The translations under genes and the position numbers were made by a program. The notes beneath the pieces were generated by a model that saw nothing but the letters and a program-made list of their open reading frames with translations, made no database searches and was not told the DNA's origin. Below are positions 17,102-26,760 of a stretch of 64,000 nucleotides of DNA, one piece after another. Numbering within the stretch: the stretch's first letter is position 1; each line of letters begins with the position of its first letter. Origin of the DNA: Streptomyces akebiae (GTDB lineage: Bacteria; Actinomycetota; Actinomycetes; Streptomycetales; Streptomycetaceae); assembly GCF_019599145.1 (NCBI RefSeq), contig NZ_CP080647.1, positions 5,208,001 through 5,272,000 of the forward strand. Direction: 5' to 3'.

Positions 17102-20100
17102 TCAGTTCGTACCGACTCGTGCCAACAGGTCCACGATCCGGGTCTGTACATCGGGGCTCGTCGAGCGCTCCGCCAGGAACAGGACCGTCTCCCCCGAGGC
17201 CAGCCGCGGGAGTTCGGAATGATCGACGGCTGCGGTGTAGACGACGAGCGGGGTGCGGTTCAACTGGCCGTTCGCCCGTAGCCAGTCGATGATCCCGGCC
17301 TGTCGGCGGTGTACCTGGAGCAGGTCCATCACCACGAGGTTGGGCCGCATCTGCGCGGCGAGGGTGACGGCGTCCGCGTCCGACGCCGCCCGCGCGACCT
17401 GCATACCGCGCCGTTCCAGCGTCGCGGTCAGGGCGAGCGCGATCTCCGCGTGCTCCTCGATGAGCAGCACGCGCGGCGGGTGCTGCTCGGAGTCGCGCGG
17501 GGCGAGTGCCTTCAGCAGGATGGCCGGGTCGGCCCCGTACGCCGCCTCACGTGTCGCCTGGCCGAGGCCCGCCGTGACGAGCACGGGAACCTCGGCGGCC
17601 ACGGCGGCCTGGCGGAGCGACTGAAGTGCGGTGCGGGTGATGGGGCCGGTCAGCGGGTCGACGAACAGGGCGGCCGGGTACGCGGCGATCTGGGCGTCCA
17701 CGTCCTCGCGGGAGTTCACGATCACGGGCCGGTAGCCGCGGTCGCTCAGCGCCTGGTGGGTCGACGCGTCCGGCGCGGGCCACACCAGCAGCCGGCGCGG
17801 GTTGTCCAGCGGCTCCGGCGGCAACTCGTCGTCCATCGGCTGCGGATGCGGCCGGTCGGGGATCTCCACCGCGCCGCCGGGCCCGTCGAGCGGCTCGGGG
17901 CCTTCGGCCGCGTTCTCGTCGGGCGCCCCTATGGCGTACGACCGCCCGGCACCCTCCGTACGACCCGCCAGCCGGGACTGCCCGGCGAGGGACGGCTGCG
18001 GCGGGAGCGGAACCTGGCCGGCGAGCGAGGGCTGCGCCGGCAGCGGGATCTGACCGGCGAGGGACGGCTGTGACACCTGCCCGGCCGCCTGCGGCTGGGC
18101 CGCGGCCTGGCCGGGGGGCGGGGTCTGGCCGGTGCCGAGGCGCACACCCGTGCCGTTGGTCGGCGTGGACTGCGGGTGGGGGCGCGCGGCCGTCTCGGGG
18201 CGGTCGCCGGTCGGCTGGGGCGGCGTCCCCAGCTTGCGGCGCCTGCCGGAACCACCGGGCTGGTTCGGGGCAGGCGTGGACCCGGCCTGGGGCTGCGCCT
18301 GCGCGGCGGCCTGTACGCCGGACTGCGCTGCCTGTGGTTGTGCCTGTCCCTGGGCTTGAGCCTGGCCTTGGGCTTGGACCTGTGCCTGGGGGCCGCCCTG
18401 GCGGGAGAAGGGGACACCCTGGCCGAGCGTCCGCACACTGATCGACCGGCCCTGGGTGGAGTTGGGGTCGACGGGAGCGGGGGCCGTGGGGCCGGTGGCG
18501 GTGGGAGCGGGGGGCTTCGGCGCGGCCTGCACCTGAGCCTGAGCCTGAGCTTGGGCCGGTGCCGGTGCCGGTGCCGGGGCTGCGGCTTCGGCAGGCAACG
18601 GCTGTGCGGCGCGCGGCTGCTGCTGGACCGCGACCTCCGGCGGCAGCGGGGTGCCCGAGGACGGGGTGGACTGCGGAGGCAGGGGCGCCTGAGGAGCGGC
18701 TACGGGGATACCGGCGCCGGAGGTCTCGTGGCGCGGGTCGGGCCAGGACTGGGGCTGCTGTTGCGGCTGAGCCGCTCCGGGGGCGGCGACCTGAGCGGGG
18801 GCGGGCTGCTGGGCGCCGGGCATACCTGTTGCGGGCATCCCCGTTACGGGCACGGGCTGAGCGACGCCCTGGACCGGCTGCGCGCCCTGCGTCCCTGGGG
18901 CCTGGATCCCCGGGACGGCCTGGATCCCCGGGACGGCCTGGATCCCCGGGACGGCCTGGATCCCCGGGACGCCCTGCGCTCCCGGTACGACGACGGAGTG
19001 TCCGAGGGCTCCGGCCTGAGCGGGCACCTGCTGCCGGCCACCGGGTGCCCCTTGCGGCGGGACGACTCCCTGGACGGCACCGGGTTGTCCGACGGCAGGC
19101 TGGCCTGGGGTGTTCTGGGCGGCAGCGGTCTGCGCCGCGACAGGCTGCCCGGTGGCCGCCTGTCCGGGAAGGGCCTGACCGGGAACGGCCTGACCGGCGA
19201 CCGCCTGAGCGGCGCCCCCCGGAACCCCTTGCGGAGCGACGGACTGCGCGGTCGCGATCCCCGCCGGAACGGGCTGACCGGGGGCCACCCCAGCGGCTTG
19301 GGCGGCCACTGGCTGCGGTCCACCGGGGACACCCTGCACGGGCACGGCCTGCGGTCCGCCCGGGATCCCCTGGGCGGAAACGGGCTGCGCGGCGGCCATC
19401 GGCGCCCCCTGCGCGGGGACCGGCTGCCCGGGTCCTCCCTGCGGGGGAATGCCCTGAGCGGGAGCGCTCTGGGCCGGCACCCCTTGCCCCGGTGCCATGG
19501 TGCCCACGCCGTCACTCTGCTGGGGGGCGGGCTGCCGTACCGCACGGCGGCGGCCCGTGGGCGCGGGCACAGGGTGCGGCTGCGGCGGGGTGTGGTCGCC
19601 ACCGGGGTTGTGCAGCGCGGCGTCATGGCGACCGTCGTCGGCCTCCCCGGCCGGGGCACCCGACACCGGCGCCGCAGCGGTCACGTGGCCCTCACCGGGT
19701 GCCTGCTCGGCGGTGGTTTGACCGGGAGCGGCCATCTGCCCCGCGTCGGCCGCCAGCCCCGAGGCCGGCCCGGCGACGCCACCCGGCGCCCCCGGACCGC
19801 TCTGAGGAAGCTGCTGTCCGACCCCGATGAACTGCTGCCCGACACCGGCGGCAGGCACCGGCCCTCCGGCAGGCACCGGCCCTCCGGCGGGCGCGACTCC
19901 CCCGGGCGGCACGGGCCCGCCGGGCGGCACGGCTCCACCCATGGGGGCCTGCCCTCCTACCGGCACCGGCCCGCCGACGGCGGGAACTCCGCCCGCAGCG
20001 GCCGCGACACCCCGGCCGGCCTCGTACCCCTCCCCGGCCTGTGCGGGCCCGGCGGTTGCGGTGGTCGCGGTGGTCGCGGCGGGCAAGGGCATCGGCATGG

Positions 20101-22561
20101 GTGTGCCGGGGGCACCTGGCGCCGCGGGCAGCGGGACCGGGCCGAGGCCGGTGGCCTCTGGGTAATCGGGGCCCCGGTCGGCCGCGGCCGGTGGCAGGGC
20201 GAAGACGGCTCGCGCACCCTGCTCGGGCGCGGCGGCACGTTCCTCGCCGCCCCCCAGGGCGCGACGGCGGCGGCCGGTGGGCTGCTGGGCACCGCCCGCC
20301 TCGGCGGAGGCGTCGTCGGTCGCCTCGGCGGCGCCCGGGGCCGGCCCTGCGGGCAGGGCCGGCGGCAACGCGTTCTGTGCGGCGGGCTCCCGGCGCGCGC
20401 GCCGTCCGCCGGGGGCGGGGACGCCCTGCGGCGGCACGGTCCCGCCCAGCCCGGTGGCGGCGGCAGCGGCACCCGCCGCGTGCTCGGCCGCGGTGACGAC
20501 CGCGCCCTCGGCGGCCACGGCCGCACCGGCCTCCTCGGCCGAGGAGGCCCTTCCACGCCGCCGCCCGGTACCCCCGGAGCCTTCGCCCTCGGCGCCCTGC
20601 GCGGGCCCCGCGCCCTCACCGGAACCGGCCGCGTCGACGGCCGCGCCCGGCGCACCGGCCGCCTCCTCCGCCCTGCGCCGACGCCGCCCGGTCGGGGCGA
20701 CAGCGGCGGCCTCGGCCTCCCGGCCCTCGGCGGCGTCCTCGCTCTCCAGGAACGCGTCCACCGACGAACGCCGCGCCCGCCGCCGCCCACCACCGGCGGG
20801 GGCCTGCTCGGGCAGGGCGACCTCGGCACCGGTGGCCACGGCCCCGGAATCGGCCTCGACTCCCGTCGCTGCGGGCAACTGCGCGGCGGGCACCGCCCCG
20901 GCACCACCGCCGAGCGGCACCTCCAACACGTACGCGCTGCCGCTCATCCCCGGCACCTCGACCGTCTGGAGCACACCGCCGTGCGCCCGCACGATCCCCT
21001 GGACGATCGGCTGGTGCACCGGGTCGCCGCCGGCGTACGGCCCGCGCACCTCGATGCGCACGACCTCACCACGCTGCGCGGCCGCCACGACGACGGTGTT
21101 GTCCATGTAGCCGCCGACGGACATGGGCGCGTTGCCCGTCGCATCGACACCGGCGACATCGGCGACGAGATGCGCGAGGGCGGTCGCGAGCCGCGTCTGG
21201 TCCACCTCGGCCTCGATGGGCGGCGCGTGCACGGCGAACTGCACCCGTCCCGGCCCGACCAGTTCCACGGCTCCGTCGACCCCGGCCGCGACGACCGCGT
21301 CGAGCATCACGGCCGTCCGCACGAGGTCGTCCTCGCCGGCGTCGATCCGCTGGTAGCCGAGCACGTTGTCGATGAGCGTCGTGATCCGGGAGTACCCGGC
21401 GGTCAGATGGTGCAGCACCTGGTTCGCCTCGGGCCACAGCTGCCCGGCGTCGTCGGCGGCGAGCGTGCCCAGCTCACTGCGGAGCTGGTCGAGCGGGCCG
21501 CGCAGTGAGGTGCCCAGCACGGCGAGCAGTTGCTCGTGCCGCGCGGCCAGCGCCTCGTACCGGTCCTTCTCGCGCTCCCCGAGTGCCGCGTACCGCTCGT
21601 CCCCGGCGGCGAGTTCCTCGGCGTGCTGCTCGCTCAGCTCGGCCAGCTCGGCGGCGTGCTCCTCACGCACGCCCGCGAGTTCCTCGGCGTGCTCCTTGGC
21701 GAGCCGCTCCAGCTCCTCCGCGTGCGTCTCGGCCTCGGCGTCCTTCTCCTCGGCGAGCTTGTCGTACGGCCGCCGGTCGGTGAACGTCATCACGGCGCCG
21801 ACGAGCTGATCCCCGTCGCGCACCGGCGCGGTCGTCAGATCGACCGACACCTTCTCGCCGTTCTTCGACCACAGCACCTGCCCGCGCACCCGGTGCTTGC
21901 GCCCGGACTTCAGGGTGTCCGCGAGCGGCGACTCGGTGTACGGGAAGGGGGCGCCGTCCTCGCGGGAGTGCAGCACGAGCGTGTGCAGCTCACGTCCGCC
22001 GAGGTCACTGGCCCGATACCCCAGTATCTGAGCGGCGGCCGGATTGACGAGGACGATCCGCCCGTCGGTATCGGTCCCGATGACACCCTCGGAGGCGGCC
22101 CGCAGGATCATCTCGGTCTGCCGTTGCGAACGCGCGAGTTCGGCCTCGGTGTCGACAGTGCCCGAAAGATCCCGTACGACCAGCATGAGCAGCTCGTCAT
22201 TGGCGTAGCCGTAACCGTCGTACGCCTGCTGGCCGTTCTCCAGATTCGCGCTTGTGACCTCGACCGGGAACTCGCTGCCGTCGGTCCGGCGGGCGATCAT
22301 CCGGGTCGGCTTGGTCCGCCCCGTCGGGTCCATGGTGTCGGGCCGCCGCATGGAGCCCGGGATGAGCCGGGAGTCGAACTCGGGCAGCAGGTCCAGCAAC
22401 CCGCGCCCGACGAGGGCGGTGCCGGGTGCCTCGAAGGCCTCCAGCGCGATCGTGTTGGCGTTGACGACGGTCCCATTGGCGTTGACCAGCACCAACGCAT
22501 CGGGCAGTGCGTCCAGTATGGCTGCGAGGCGAGCAGCGCCTCGGGATGGCCTGCTGCTCAC
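17102..22561 (-). CDS. Giant degenerate hybrid histidine kinase (PAS-PAS-pseudokinase-linker-REC-REC)
   Basis: 1,819 residues from GTG 22561, chosen for GGGAGG just upstream. Two PAS domains lie at about 10-135 and 150-275 (VIGTDTDGRIVLVNPAAAQILGY). A coiled coil of EEL/HAEEL repeats spans about 280-345. The HisKA-like helix at about 343-405 reads LLAVLGTSLRGPLDQL, where the usual phospho-accepting His of SHELRTPL is replaced. The ATPase-like part (about 430-545) lacks a recognisable N-box Asn and the DxGxG box. A linker of about 1,035 residues rich in Pro, Gly, Ala and Gln follows. Two receiver-like domains close the protein, at about 1588-1690 and 1694-1815. The last keeps IEEH and VVMDLLQ but has Glu where the conserved Lys should be (FLAERS). 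No membrane segment is visible. It is probably a signalling scaffold rather than an active kinase. Confidence 0.85.
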   Translation of the reverse strand: MSSRPSRGAARLAAILDALPDALVLVNANGTVVNANTIALEAFEAPGTALVGRGLLDLLPEFDSRLIPGSMRRPDTMDPTGRTKPTRMIARRTDGSEFPVEVTSANLENGQQAYDGYGYANDELLMLVVRDLSGTVDTEAELARSQRQTEMILRAASEGVIGTDTDGRIVLVNPAAAQILGYRASDLGGRELHTLVLHSREDGAPFPYTESPLADTLKSGRKHRVRGQVLWSKNGEKVSVDLTTAPVRDGDQLVGAVMTFTDRRPYDKLAEEKDAEAETHAEELERLAKEHAEELAGVREEHAAELAELSEQHAEELAAGDERYAALGEREKDRYEALAARHEQLLAVLGTSLRGPLDQLRSELGTLAADDAGQLWPEANQVLHHLTAGYSRITTLIDNVLGYQRIDAGEDDLVRTAVMLDAVVAAGVDGAVELVGPGRVQFAVHAPPIEAEVDQTRLATALAHLVADVAGVDATGNAPMSVGGYMDNTVVVAAAQRGEVVRIEVRGPYAGGDPVHQPIVQGIVRAHGGVLQTVEVPGMSGSAYVLEVPLGGGAGAVPAAQLPAATGVEADSGAVATGAEVALPEQAPAGGGRRRARRSSVDAFLESEDAAEGREAEAAAVAPTGRRRRRAEEAAGAPGAAVDAAGSGEGAGPAQGAEGEGSGGTGRRRGRASSAEEAGAAVAAEGAVVTAAEHAAGAAAAATGLGGTVPPQGVPAPGGRRARREPAAQNALPPALPAGPAPGAAEATDDASAEAGGAQQPTGRRRRALGGGEERAAAPEQGARAVFALPPAAADRGPDYPEATGLGPVPLPAAPGAPGTPMPMPLPAATTATTATAGPAQAGEGYEAGRGVAAAAGGVPAVGGPVPVGGQAPMGGAVPPGGPVPPGGVAPAGGPVPAGGPVPAAGVGQQFIGVGQQLPQSGPGAPGGVAGPASGLAADAGQMAAPGQTTAEQAPGEGHVTAAAPVSGAPAGEADDGRHDAALHNPGGDHTPPQPHPVPAPTGRRRAVRQPAPQQSDGVGTMAPGQGVPAQSAPAQGIPPQGGPGQPVPAQGAPMAAAQPVSAQGIPGGPQAVPVQGVPGGPQPVAAQAAGVAPGQPVPAGIATAQSVAPQGVPGGAAQAVAGQAVPGQALPGQAATGQPVAAQTAAAQNTPGQPAVGQPGAVQGVVPPQGAPGGRQQVPAQAGALGHSVVVPGAQGVPGIQAVPGIQAVPGIQAVPGIQAPGTQGAQPVQGVAQPVPVTGMPATGMPGAQQPAPAQVAAPGAAQPQQQPQSWPDPRHETSGAGIPVAAPQAPLPPQSTPSSGTPLPPEVAVQQQPRAAQPLPAEAAAPAPAPAPAQAQAQAQVQAAPKPPAPTATGPTAPAPVDPNSTQGRSISVRTLGQGVPFSRQGGPQAQVQAQGQAQAQGQAQPQAAQSGVQAAAQAQPQAGSTPAPNQPGGSGRRRKLGTPPQPTGDRPETAARPHPQSTPTNGTGVRLGTGQTPPPGQAAAQPQAAGQVSQPSLAGQIPLPAQPSLAGQVPLPPQPSLAGQSRLAGRTEGAGRSYAIGAPDENAAEGPEPLDGPGGAVEIPDRPHPQPMDDELPPEPLDNPRRLLVWPAPDASTHQALSDRGYRPVIVNSREDVDAQIAAYPAALFVDPLTGPITRTALQSLRQAAVAAEVPVLVTAGLGQATREAAYGADPAILLKALAPRDSEQHPPRVLLIEEHAEIALALTATLERRGMQVARAASDADAVTLAAQMRPNLVVMDLLQVHRRQAGIIDWLRANGQLNRTPLVVYTAAVDHSELPRLASGETVLFLAERSTSPDVQTRIVDLLARVGTN

Positions 22562-22859
22562 GAGACGCTTCCTCCCTGTTACCGCACCTTGCCGACCGCT
22601 GGGCCCGTGGCCATCTTGCCAACCGGCCCGCAACGTGTCACGCGAGGGAGTCTACGGGCAGAGGTTGCGCTCGCGACGCCGGATGAGAGGGAGGTCGCAC
22701 ACCGAACATACGGAGATGCCGTGACCGCGCGGACGGGGATGCCGTGACCGTGTGTTTTGCCGGAGGACCTTGACGGAGGCACATATGTACGGGCTGTGCG
22801 CGGGCGTCGAGGGGAGCGTCCGCGTCGCGCGGGGGTGGCCGGATTCGCGCCCTTCCTCT
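22562..22859. other. Intergenic region upstream of the giant kinase
   Basis: No gene seen. A direct repeat containing GGGGATGCCGTGACCG / GGAGATGCCGTGACCG lies around 22710-22750. The promoter of the hybrid kinase must lie here. The SSI inhibitor gene to the right ends at the edge of this gap. Confidence 0.3.
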
Positions 22860-23375
22860 TTATGCGCGGAGGCCTGGCAGCACGGGAACCAGGGCGTCCC
22901 AGCGGGCGATCTCGCAGCCGTCGCCGCGGTCGAAGCGGGCGTCGACGCGGCGTCCGGCCCAGGTCCCGGTCACATGCGCGGTGGCCGGTCCGCCGTACTG
23001 CATCGTGCACACGGTGCCGGACCGGACCGGTGCGAACGGGTCCGTCCCCCAGGTCGTCCGGCGATCGAGCCGCCCGCACGCAGCCCGCGTGTCCGGGTGG
23101 TTGCCCCCTTCCGGATGGCACCGCAGCTCGAACGTCCCGTCCGCCCCGCCACCGGCCTGGCGCACCGTGACGGTCAACCGGTCGCCGGGGCCGACGGCTG
23201 GGGTGGGCATGGGCAGTGACGGCTGCGGGACCGGCTCGGCGGCGTACGCGTCGGGCGCCACCGGCGCGAGCGTGCCGGCGGCGGCCGCGGCGAGAGAGGT
23301 GAGGGCGCCGAGGAACAGCCGGCTCAGGGCGGCGGCGGGGCGGCTCGGGTGTGGGCCGGGAAGGCTCTGCGACAT
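22860..23375 (-). CDS. Secreted subtilisin inhibitor (SSI family)
   Basis: 171 residues from ATG 23375. An Ala-rich signal peptide probably ends near residue 46 (DAYAAEP). The mature part has the SSI pattern of four cysteines: LRCHPEGG, RAACGRL, TVCTMQY and GCEIARWD. The reactive loop CTMQY places Met at the likely P1 position, as in the classical Streptomyces subtilisin inhibitor. VTGTWAGRRVDARFDRGDGCE matches the conserved C-terminal strand region. These proteins are exported and inhibit extracellular subtilisin-like proteases during development. A longer, Arg-rich upstream extension is possible but has no signal-peptide logic, so I prefer this start. Confidence 0.85.
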   Translation of the reverse strand: MSQSLPGPHPSRPAAALSRLFLGALTSLAAAAAGTLAPVAPDAYAAEPVPQPSLPMPTPAVGPGDRLTVTVRQAGGGADGTFELRCHPEGGNHPDTRAACGRLDRRTTWGTDPFAPVRSGTVCTMQYGGPATAHVTGTWAGRRVDARFDRGDGCEIARWDALVPVLPGLRA

Positions 23376-23587
23376 GACCTGACTAACGCCACGCCCACCC
23401 CACGGTTGCGGCTGCCGCCGCGCGCCGCGTACGCCCGCGCCGACGCTGCGACGCACCACTCCCGACGTGCCATACGGCTTTGCCCTGCGGCCTCTCCGCC
23501 TAGTACCGTGGGAGGCGATTGGTGACAGCCCACCCGGCTGTGTCATCATCTGCACGCACCACTCGCGCTCGCGCGGGCGGTTGTGCT

Positions 23588-23678
23588 GGAGGCGTCGCCT
23601 AGTCCGGTCTATGGCGCCGCACTGCTAATGCGGTTTGGGACTTCAATCCCATCGAGGGTTCAAATCCCTCCGCCTCCG
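23588..23678 (+). tRNA. tRNA-Ser (anticodon GCT)
   Basis: Acceptor arms GGAGGCG (23588-23594) and CGCCTCC (23671-23677) pair. The anticodon loop CTGCTAA gives GCT, reading AGC/AGU. The long class II variable arm and GGTTCAAATC T-loop are present. CCA is not encoded. A 12-bp hairpin (23691-23719) follows. Confidence 0.96.
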
Positions 23679-23879
23679 CGCTTGATCACCGAAGCCCCGG
23701 TCCACGCGACCGGGGCTTCGTCGTTCCCAGCCTTGCTCCGAGACCACCTCTATGAGGTGTTTTCCCAGGTCACAAGGGGTGCAGCAAACGGATTTCACAT
23801 GGCGACGGCAGTCATGTAATGTTCTTCCTGTCGCCGCGAGCGGGCCGAAAGGACCGGGAGCGGCGGAAAAACAAAACAA

Positions 23880-23952
23880 GCACTCGTAGCTTAACGGATA
23901 GAGCATCTGACTACGGATCAGAAGGTTGCAGGTTCGAATCCTGCCGAGTGCA
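23880..23952 (+). tRNA. tRNA-Arg (anticodon ACG)
   Basis: Acceptor arms GCACTCG (23880-23886) and CGAGTGC (23945-23951) pair. The anticodon loop CTACGGA gives ACG. A34 is the substrate of the tRNA adenosine deaminase whose gene, tadA, is also in this window. CCA is not encoded. Confidence 0.96.
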
Positions 23953-23959
23953 CAGCAGA

Positions 23960-23999
23960 CCAGAGGCCTCGTGGATCACTCCACGAGGCCTCTGGTTTT
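23960..23999 (+). terminator. Strong terminator after tRNA-Arg
   Basis: CCAGAGGCCTCGTGGA and TCCACGAGGCCTCTGG form a perfect 16-bp stem with a TCAC loop, followed by TTTT. Confidence 0.9.
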
Positions 24000-24398
24000 G
24001 TCATGTCGGCAGGGTTGGTGGAGAGATCCGGGTGCGGGGCGAGCACGGAGGTCCGTCGGGCAGACCGCCCCGAGAAAGCCTGGTCCGCACCGCTGGTCGG
24101 CTACCGCCCCCTTGTGCGCCGATGCAGGCCACGGACGTGCACATTGCGGCTGCCACAGGCACGGTGAGCCTGAGTCCGACCAGTGCCCGTCGCCACATGC
24201 GCCTCACGTTTCCAGATTCCTTCGACCGACGAGGCGGGGGACGGGACGCTCCCGCTTCCGACTGGGGGCGGCGGAAGCGTTGACCTGGACCGGCACAGGG
24301 CCGTTCCGGGGGCCGCGCCCGGTGCGGCTTTCCGGCGACCAAGATCAAGAGGCTCGGGGCAAGTCCGGGTCCTCGATGGTTGGCGCATACTGGTCGCA
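24000..24398. other. 400-bp gap without a supported gene
   Basis: Several short frames on both strands have Arg/Pro-rich, shadow-like composition and no good start signals. The right end should hold the promoter of the small Tudor-like gene. Confidence 0.35.
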
Positions 24399-24620
24399 AT
24401 GACAAAGCCAGGTGCACCGAAGCGCTATCTGCCCACCAGTCCCTTCAAGGCCCCGGTCGCCCCACCTCCCAAGCACTTCGCGGTGGGCGACCAGGTCACG
24501 CATGACATGTACGGTCTCGGCCGGGTGATCGGTATCGAGGACGGGATCGCCGCGCTCGTCGATTTTGGTTCGGCGCGGCAGCGGATCCTCAGCCCGTACA
24601 GCAAGATGAGCAAGCTGTAG
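24399..24620 (+). CDS. Small protein with UvrD/PcrA-type Tudor-like domain
   Basis: 73 residues starting MTKPGAPKRYLPTSPFKAP at ATG 24399. After a basic, Pro-rich start, residues 30-73 read FAVGDQVTHDMYGLGRVIGIEDGIAALVDFGSARQRILSPYSKMSKL. This resembles the small SH3/Tudor-like barrel at the C-terminus of UvrD/PcrA helicases and in CarD-type proteins: GD-x-V-x-H, G-x-G-x-V, DFG and a final KL. Such domains bind RNA polymerase or nucleic acid. Here it is free-standing. A transcription- or repair-related role is an inference from the fold only. Confidence 0.75.
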   Translation: MTKPGAPKRYLPTSPFKAPVAPPPKHFAVGDQVTHDMYGLGRVIGIEDGIAALVDFGSARQRILSPYSKMSKL

Positions 24621-24805
24621 GACGGCGGCGGCCGGAGGGCCGGACGGCCGCACGACCGCTTGACCCGCAGTGCCGCTGGGTTTCGCTCCGGAGGGGCGCG
24701 CCCTCCGGCTTTGCCATGCCCACGGCCGCGTCGTGCCGCCCCGAGGTCCACACCCCGGCCGTCGTGCGGACGCGTTGTCAGTGGTGCCCTCTACTGTCGT
24801 GGGGG

Positions 24806-25693
24806 ATGGCACGCGTGTGGAGATGTACGGGGCTGCGCTGGGGCGAGGGCGGGGCGCCGTCGTTGGAGTGGGCGGGTGGACGGGGGAGTCCGCTGCCGCG
24901 GGGGAAGTCGGTGGCTTTCCGGGTCGTGAGCGACGCGCGGACGTGCGTCGGTGCTCGCGGGAACCCGTGTCCGGTGCTGGCTGAGGTGCCGGGGCGGAGT
25001 ACCGGGGCCCGGTGCGAGGAGTGTGCGCGGCTCGACCGGGCGCATTCCGTGGCCGCCGACACGATCGCCGACGACCCGCGGCCGTATCACGTGTACCTCG
25101 CGTGGTTCGGGCCCGGCATGGTGAAGGTCGGGATCACCGCCGTCGAGCGGGGACCGGCGCGGCTGTTGGAGCAGGGGGCGGTCTGCTTCGGATGGCTCGG
25201 GCGGGGGCCGCTGATGGCCGCGCGGCGGTCGGAGGAGATGCTGCGGGCCGCGCTCGGGGTGCCTGATCGGATCCCGTACGCCGAGAAGCGGGTCGGGCGG
25301 GCCGATCTGCCGGCGGTCGAGGAGCGCGTCGAGGAGCTGGCTGAGCTGCATGGGCGGGCCCAGGCGCTCGCCGGATGGCCCGAGTCGTTGGAGCGCGTTC
25401 CCTTCCAAGCAGTCGATCACTTCGGGACGTTCGGGCTGGACGGGCTGCCGGCCGCCGACGCCGTGGTGACCGAGCTGGTCACGGGCGGGTCCGTGGGCGG
25501 CGAGATCCTCGCGGTCGCCGGACCCGATCTGCATCTGGCCACCGGGCGGGGGGTCGTGGTGCTCGACACACGGCTCATGACCGGGTGGGAGCTCACCGGA
25601 CCCGTCGGCGAGGGGCCTCGCGGCGTCCTCACCCTGCCCGTACGGGAGTTGCGGAGCAGGGGGGACGGGAGCGTGCAGGACGGGTTGTTCTGA
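24806..25693 (+). CDS. DUF2797 family protein
   Basis: 295 residues from ATG 24806 (MARVWRCTGLRWGEGG), preceded by GGGGG. Two Cys pairs (RTCVGA...NPCPVL and ARCEECARLDRAHS) look like a metal site near residues 55-85. HVYLAWFGPGMVKVGITAVERGPARLLEQGA follows. This resembles the GIY-YIG-like core sequence of DUF2797, a family of unknown function. The C-terminal half is beta-rich and ends SVQDGLF. It stands alone between the Tudor-like gene and a two-component operon. No operon partner suggests its role. Confidence 0.85.
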   Translation: MARVWRCTGLRWGEGGAPSLEWAGGRGSPLPRGKSVAFRVVSDARTCVGARGNPCPVLAEVPGRSTGARCEECARLDRAHSVAADTIADDPRPYHVYLAWFGPGMVKVGITAVERGPARLLEQGAVCFGWLGRGPLMAARRSEEMLRAALGVPDRIPYAEKRVGRADLPAVEERVEELAELHGRAQALAGWPESLERVPFQAVDHFGTFGLDGLPAADAVVTELVTGGSVGGEILAVAGPDLHLATGRGVVVLDTRLMTGWELTGPVGEGPRGVLTLPVRELRSRGDGSVQDGLF

Positions 25694-26019
25694 GGCTCGG
25701 AGGGGGCTTTTCCAGGCAGGCAGAGCGTGGGGCCGCAGCGCTCCGTGGGGAGAGGGCGGATCATGACGGCGCTTGCATAAAAGCGGTGTCAGGGCGGGTC
25801 GGCCCAGGGCCCCCAGCCGTGGTGGCGGGGCTGTGGATCCCCGGTGAGGCGGCCTGGGGAACGCCGTGGAATCGATCAGAAAAGTGCTGGTCGGCGGGGG
25901 TGGCGTCCGAGAAGTCGGGGATCTTCCCAGGTGTTCCCTGAGAGGCGCCTGTGCGTTTCTTAGAAAAATCACAGGTTCCGGAAAGGGTGTTCTCAGGGGG
26001 CCCCGACAAGGTGTCCAGC
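25694..26019. promoter_or_regulatory. Upstream region of the two-component/glycosyltransferase operon
   Basis: No gene seen in these 326 bp. The operon promoter should lie here. I could not define -10/-35 hexamers with confidence. Confidence 0.4.
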
Positions 26020-26760
26020 ATGACCACGACCTCGCCCCAGGGGCGCACCGAACTGCTGAGGCCGGACGGGAGCCCCGTCCGAGTGCTTGTGGTGGACGAC
26101 GAGCTGTCGATCACCGAACTGCTGTCCATGGCCCTGCGCTACGAGGGATGGCAGATCCGGAGTGCGGGGGACGGCACGGGTGCCCTCCAGACCGCCCGAG
26201 ACTTCCGGCCCGACGCCGTCGTCCTCGACATGATGCTGCCCGACATGGACGGCCTGACCGTCCTCGGTCGGCTGCGGCGCGAGTTGCCGGACGTGCCCGT
26301 GCTCTTCCTGACCGCGAAGGACGCGGTCGAGGACCGGATCGCCGGGCTCACCGCCGGCGGCGACGACTACGTGACCAAGCCGTTCAGCCTCGAAGAGGTC
26401 GTCGCCCGGCTGCGTGGGCTGATCCGCCGCTCCGGCGCCGCCGACCGCCGCTCCGACTCCGTGCTCGTCGTCGGTGACCTCATGCTCGACGAGGACAGCC
26501 ACGAGGTGTCGCGCGGCGGGGCGAACATCCACCTCACCGCCACCGAGTTCGAACTGCTCCGCTTCCTCATGCGGAATCCGCGGCGCGTCCTCAGCAAGGC
26601 GCAGATCCTCGACCGCGTGTGGTCGTACGACTTCGGCGGCCAGGCCAATGTGGTCGAGCTCTACATCTCGTACCTGCGGCGCAAGATCGACGCCGGGCGG
26701 GAGCCGATGATCCACACCCGGCGTGGGGCCGGCTACCTGATCAAGCCCGCCTCGTCATGA
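26020..26760 (+). CDS. OmpR-family response regulator
   Basis: 246 residues from ATG 26020; an in-frame GTG at 26011 is an alternative start with an AGGGGG site. The receiver domain has acidic residues 26-27 (VVDDE), phospho-acceptor Asp70 (AVVLDMMLPDMDG), Thr98 and Lys120 (VTKPF). A winged-helix DNA-binding domain fills residues 150-245 (LTATEFELLRFLMRNPRRVLSKAQILDRVW, ending RRGAGYLIKP). It is the first gene of a four-gene operon. Its ATGA overlap with the sensor kinase makes that kinase its partner. It probably controls genes for surface glycans, including its own operon, by inference from context. Confidence 0.95.
   Translation: MTTTSPQGRTELLRPDGSPVRVLVVDDELSITELLSMALRYEGWQIRSAGDGTGALQTARDFRPDAVVLDMMLPDMDGLTVLGRLRRELPDVPVLFLTAKDAVEDRIAGLTAGGDDYVTKPFSLEEVVARLRGLIRRSGAADRRSDSVLVVGDLMLDEDSHEVSRGGANIHLTATEFELLRFLMRNPRRVLSKAQILDRVWSYDFGGQANVVELYISYLRRKIDAGREPMIHTRRGAGYLIKPASS

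Noticed and set aside
20900..21450. Intact histidine kinase core in the giant protein
   Set aside because: The expected His, Asn and glycine-rich boxes are not present on reading the frame, so I did not call it an active kinase.
18176..21508. 1,110-residue open frame on the plus strand opposite the giant kinase
   Set aside because: It is a GC-bias shadow: Arg/Gly/Leu-rich, with no domain and no start signal, while the minus frame has PAS and receiver domains.
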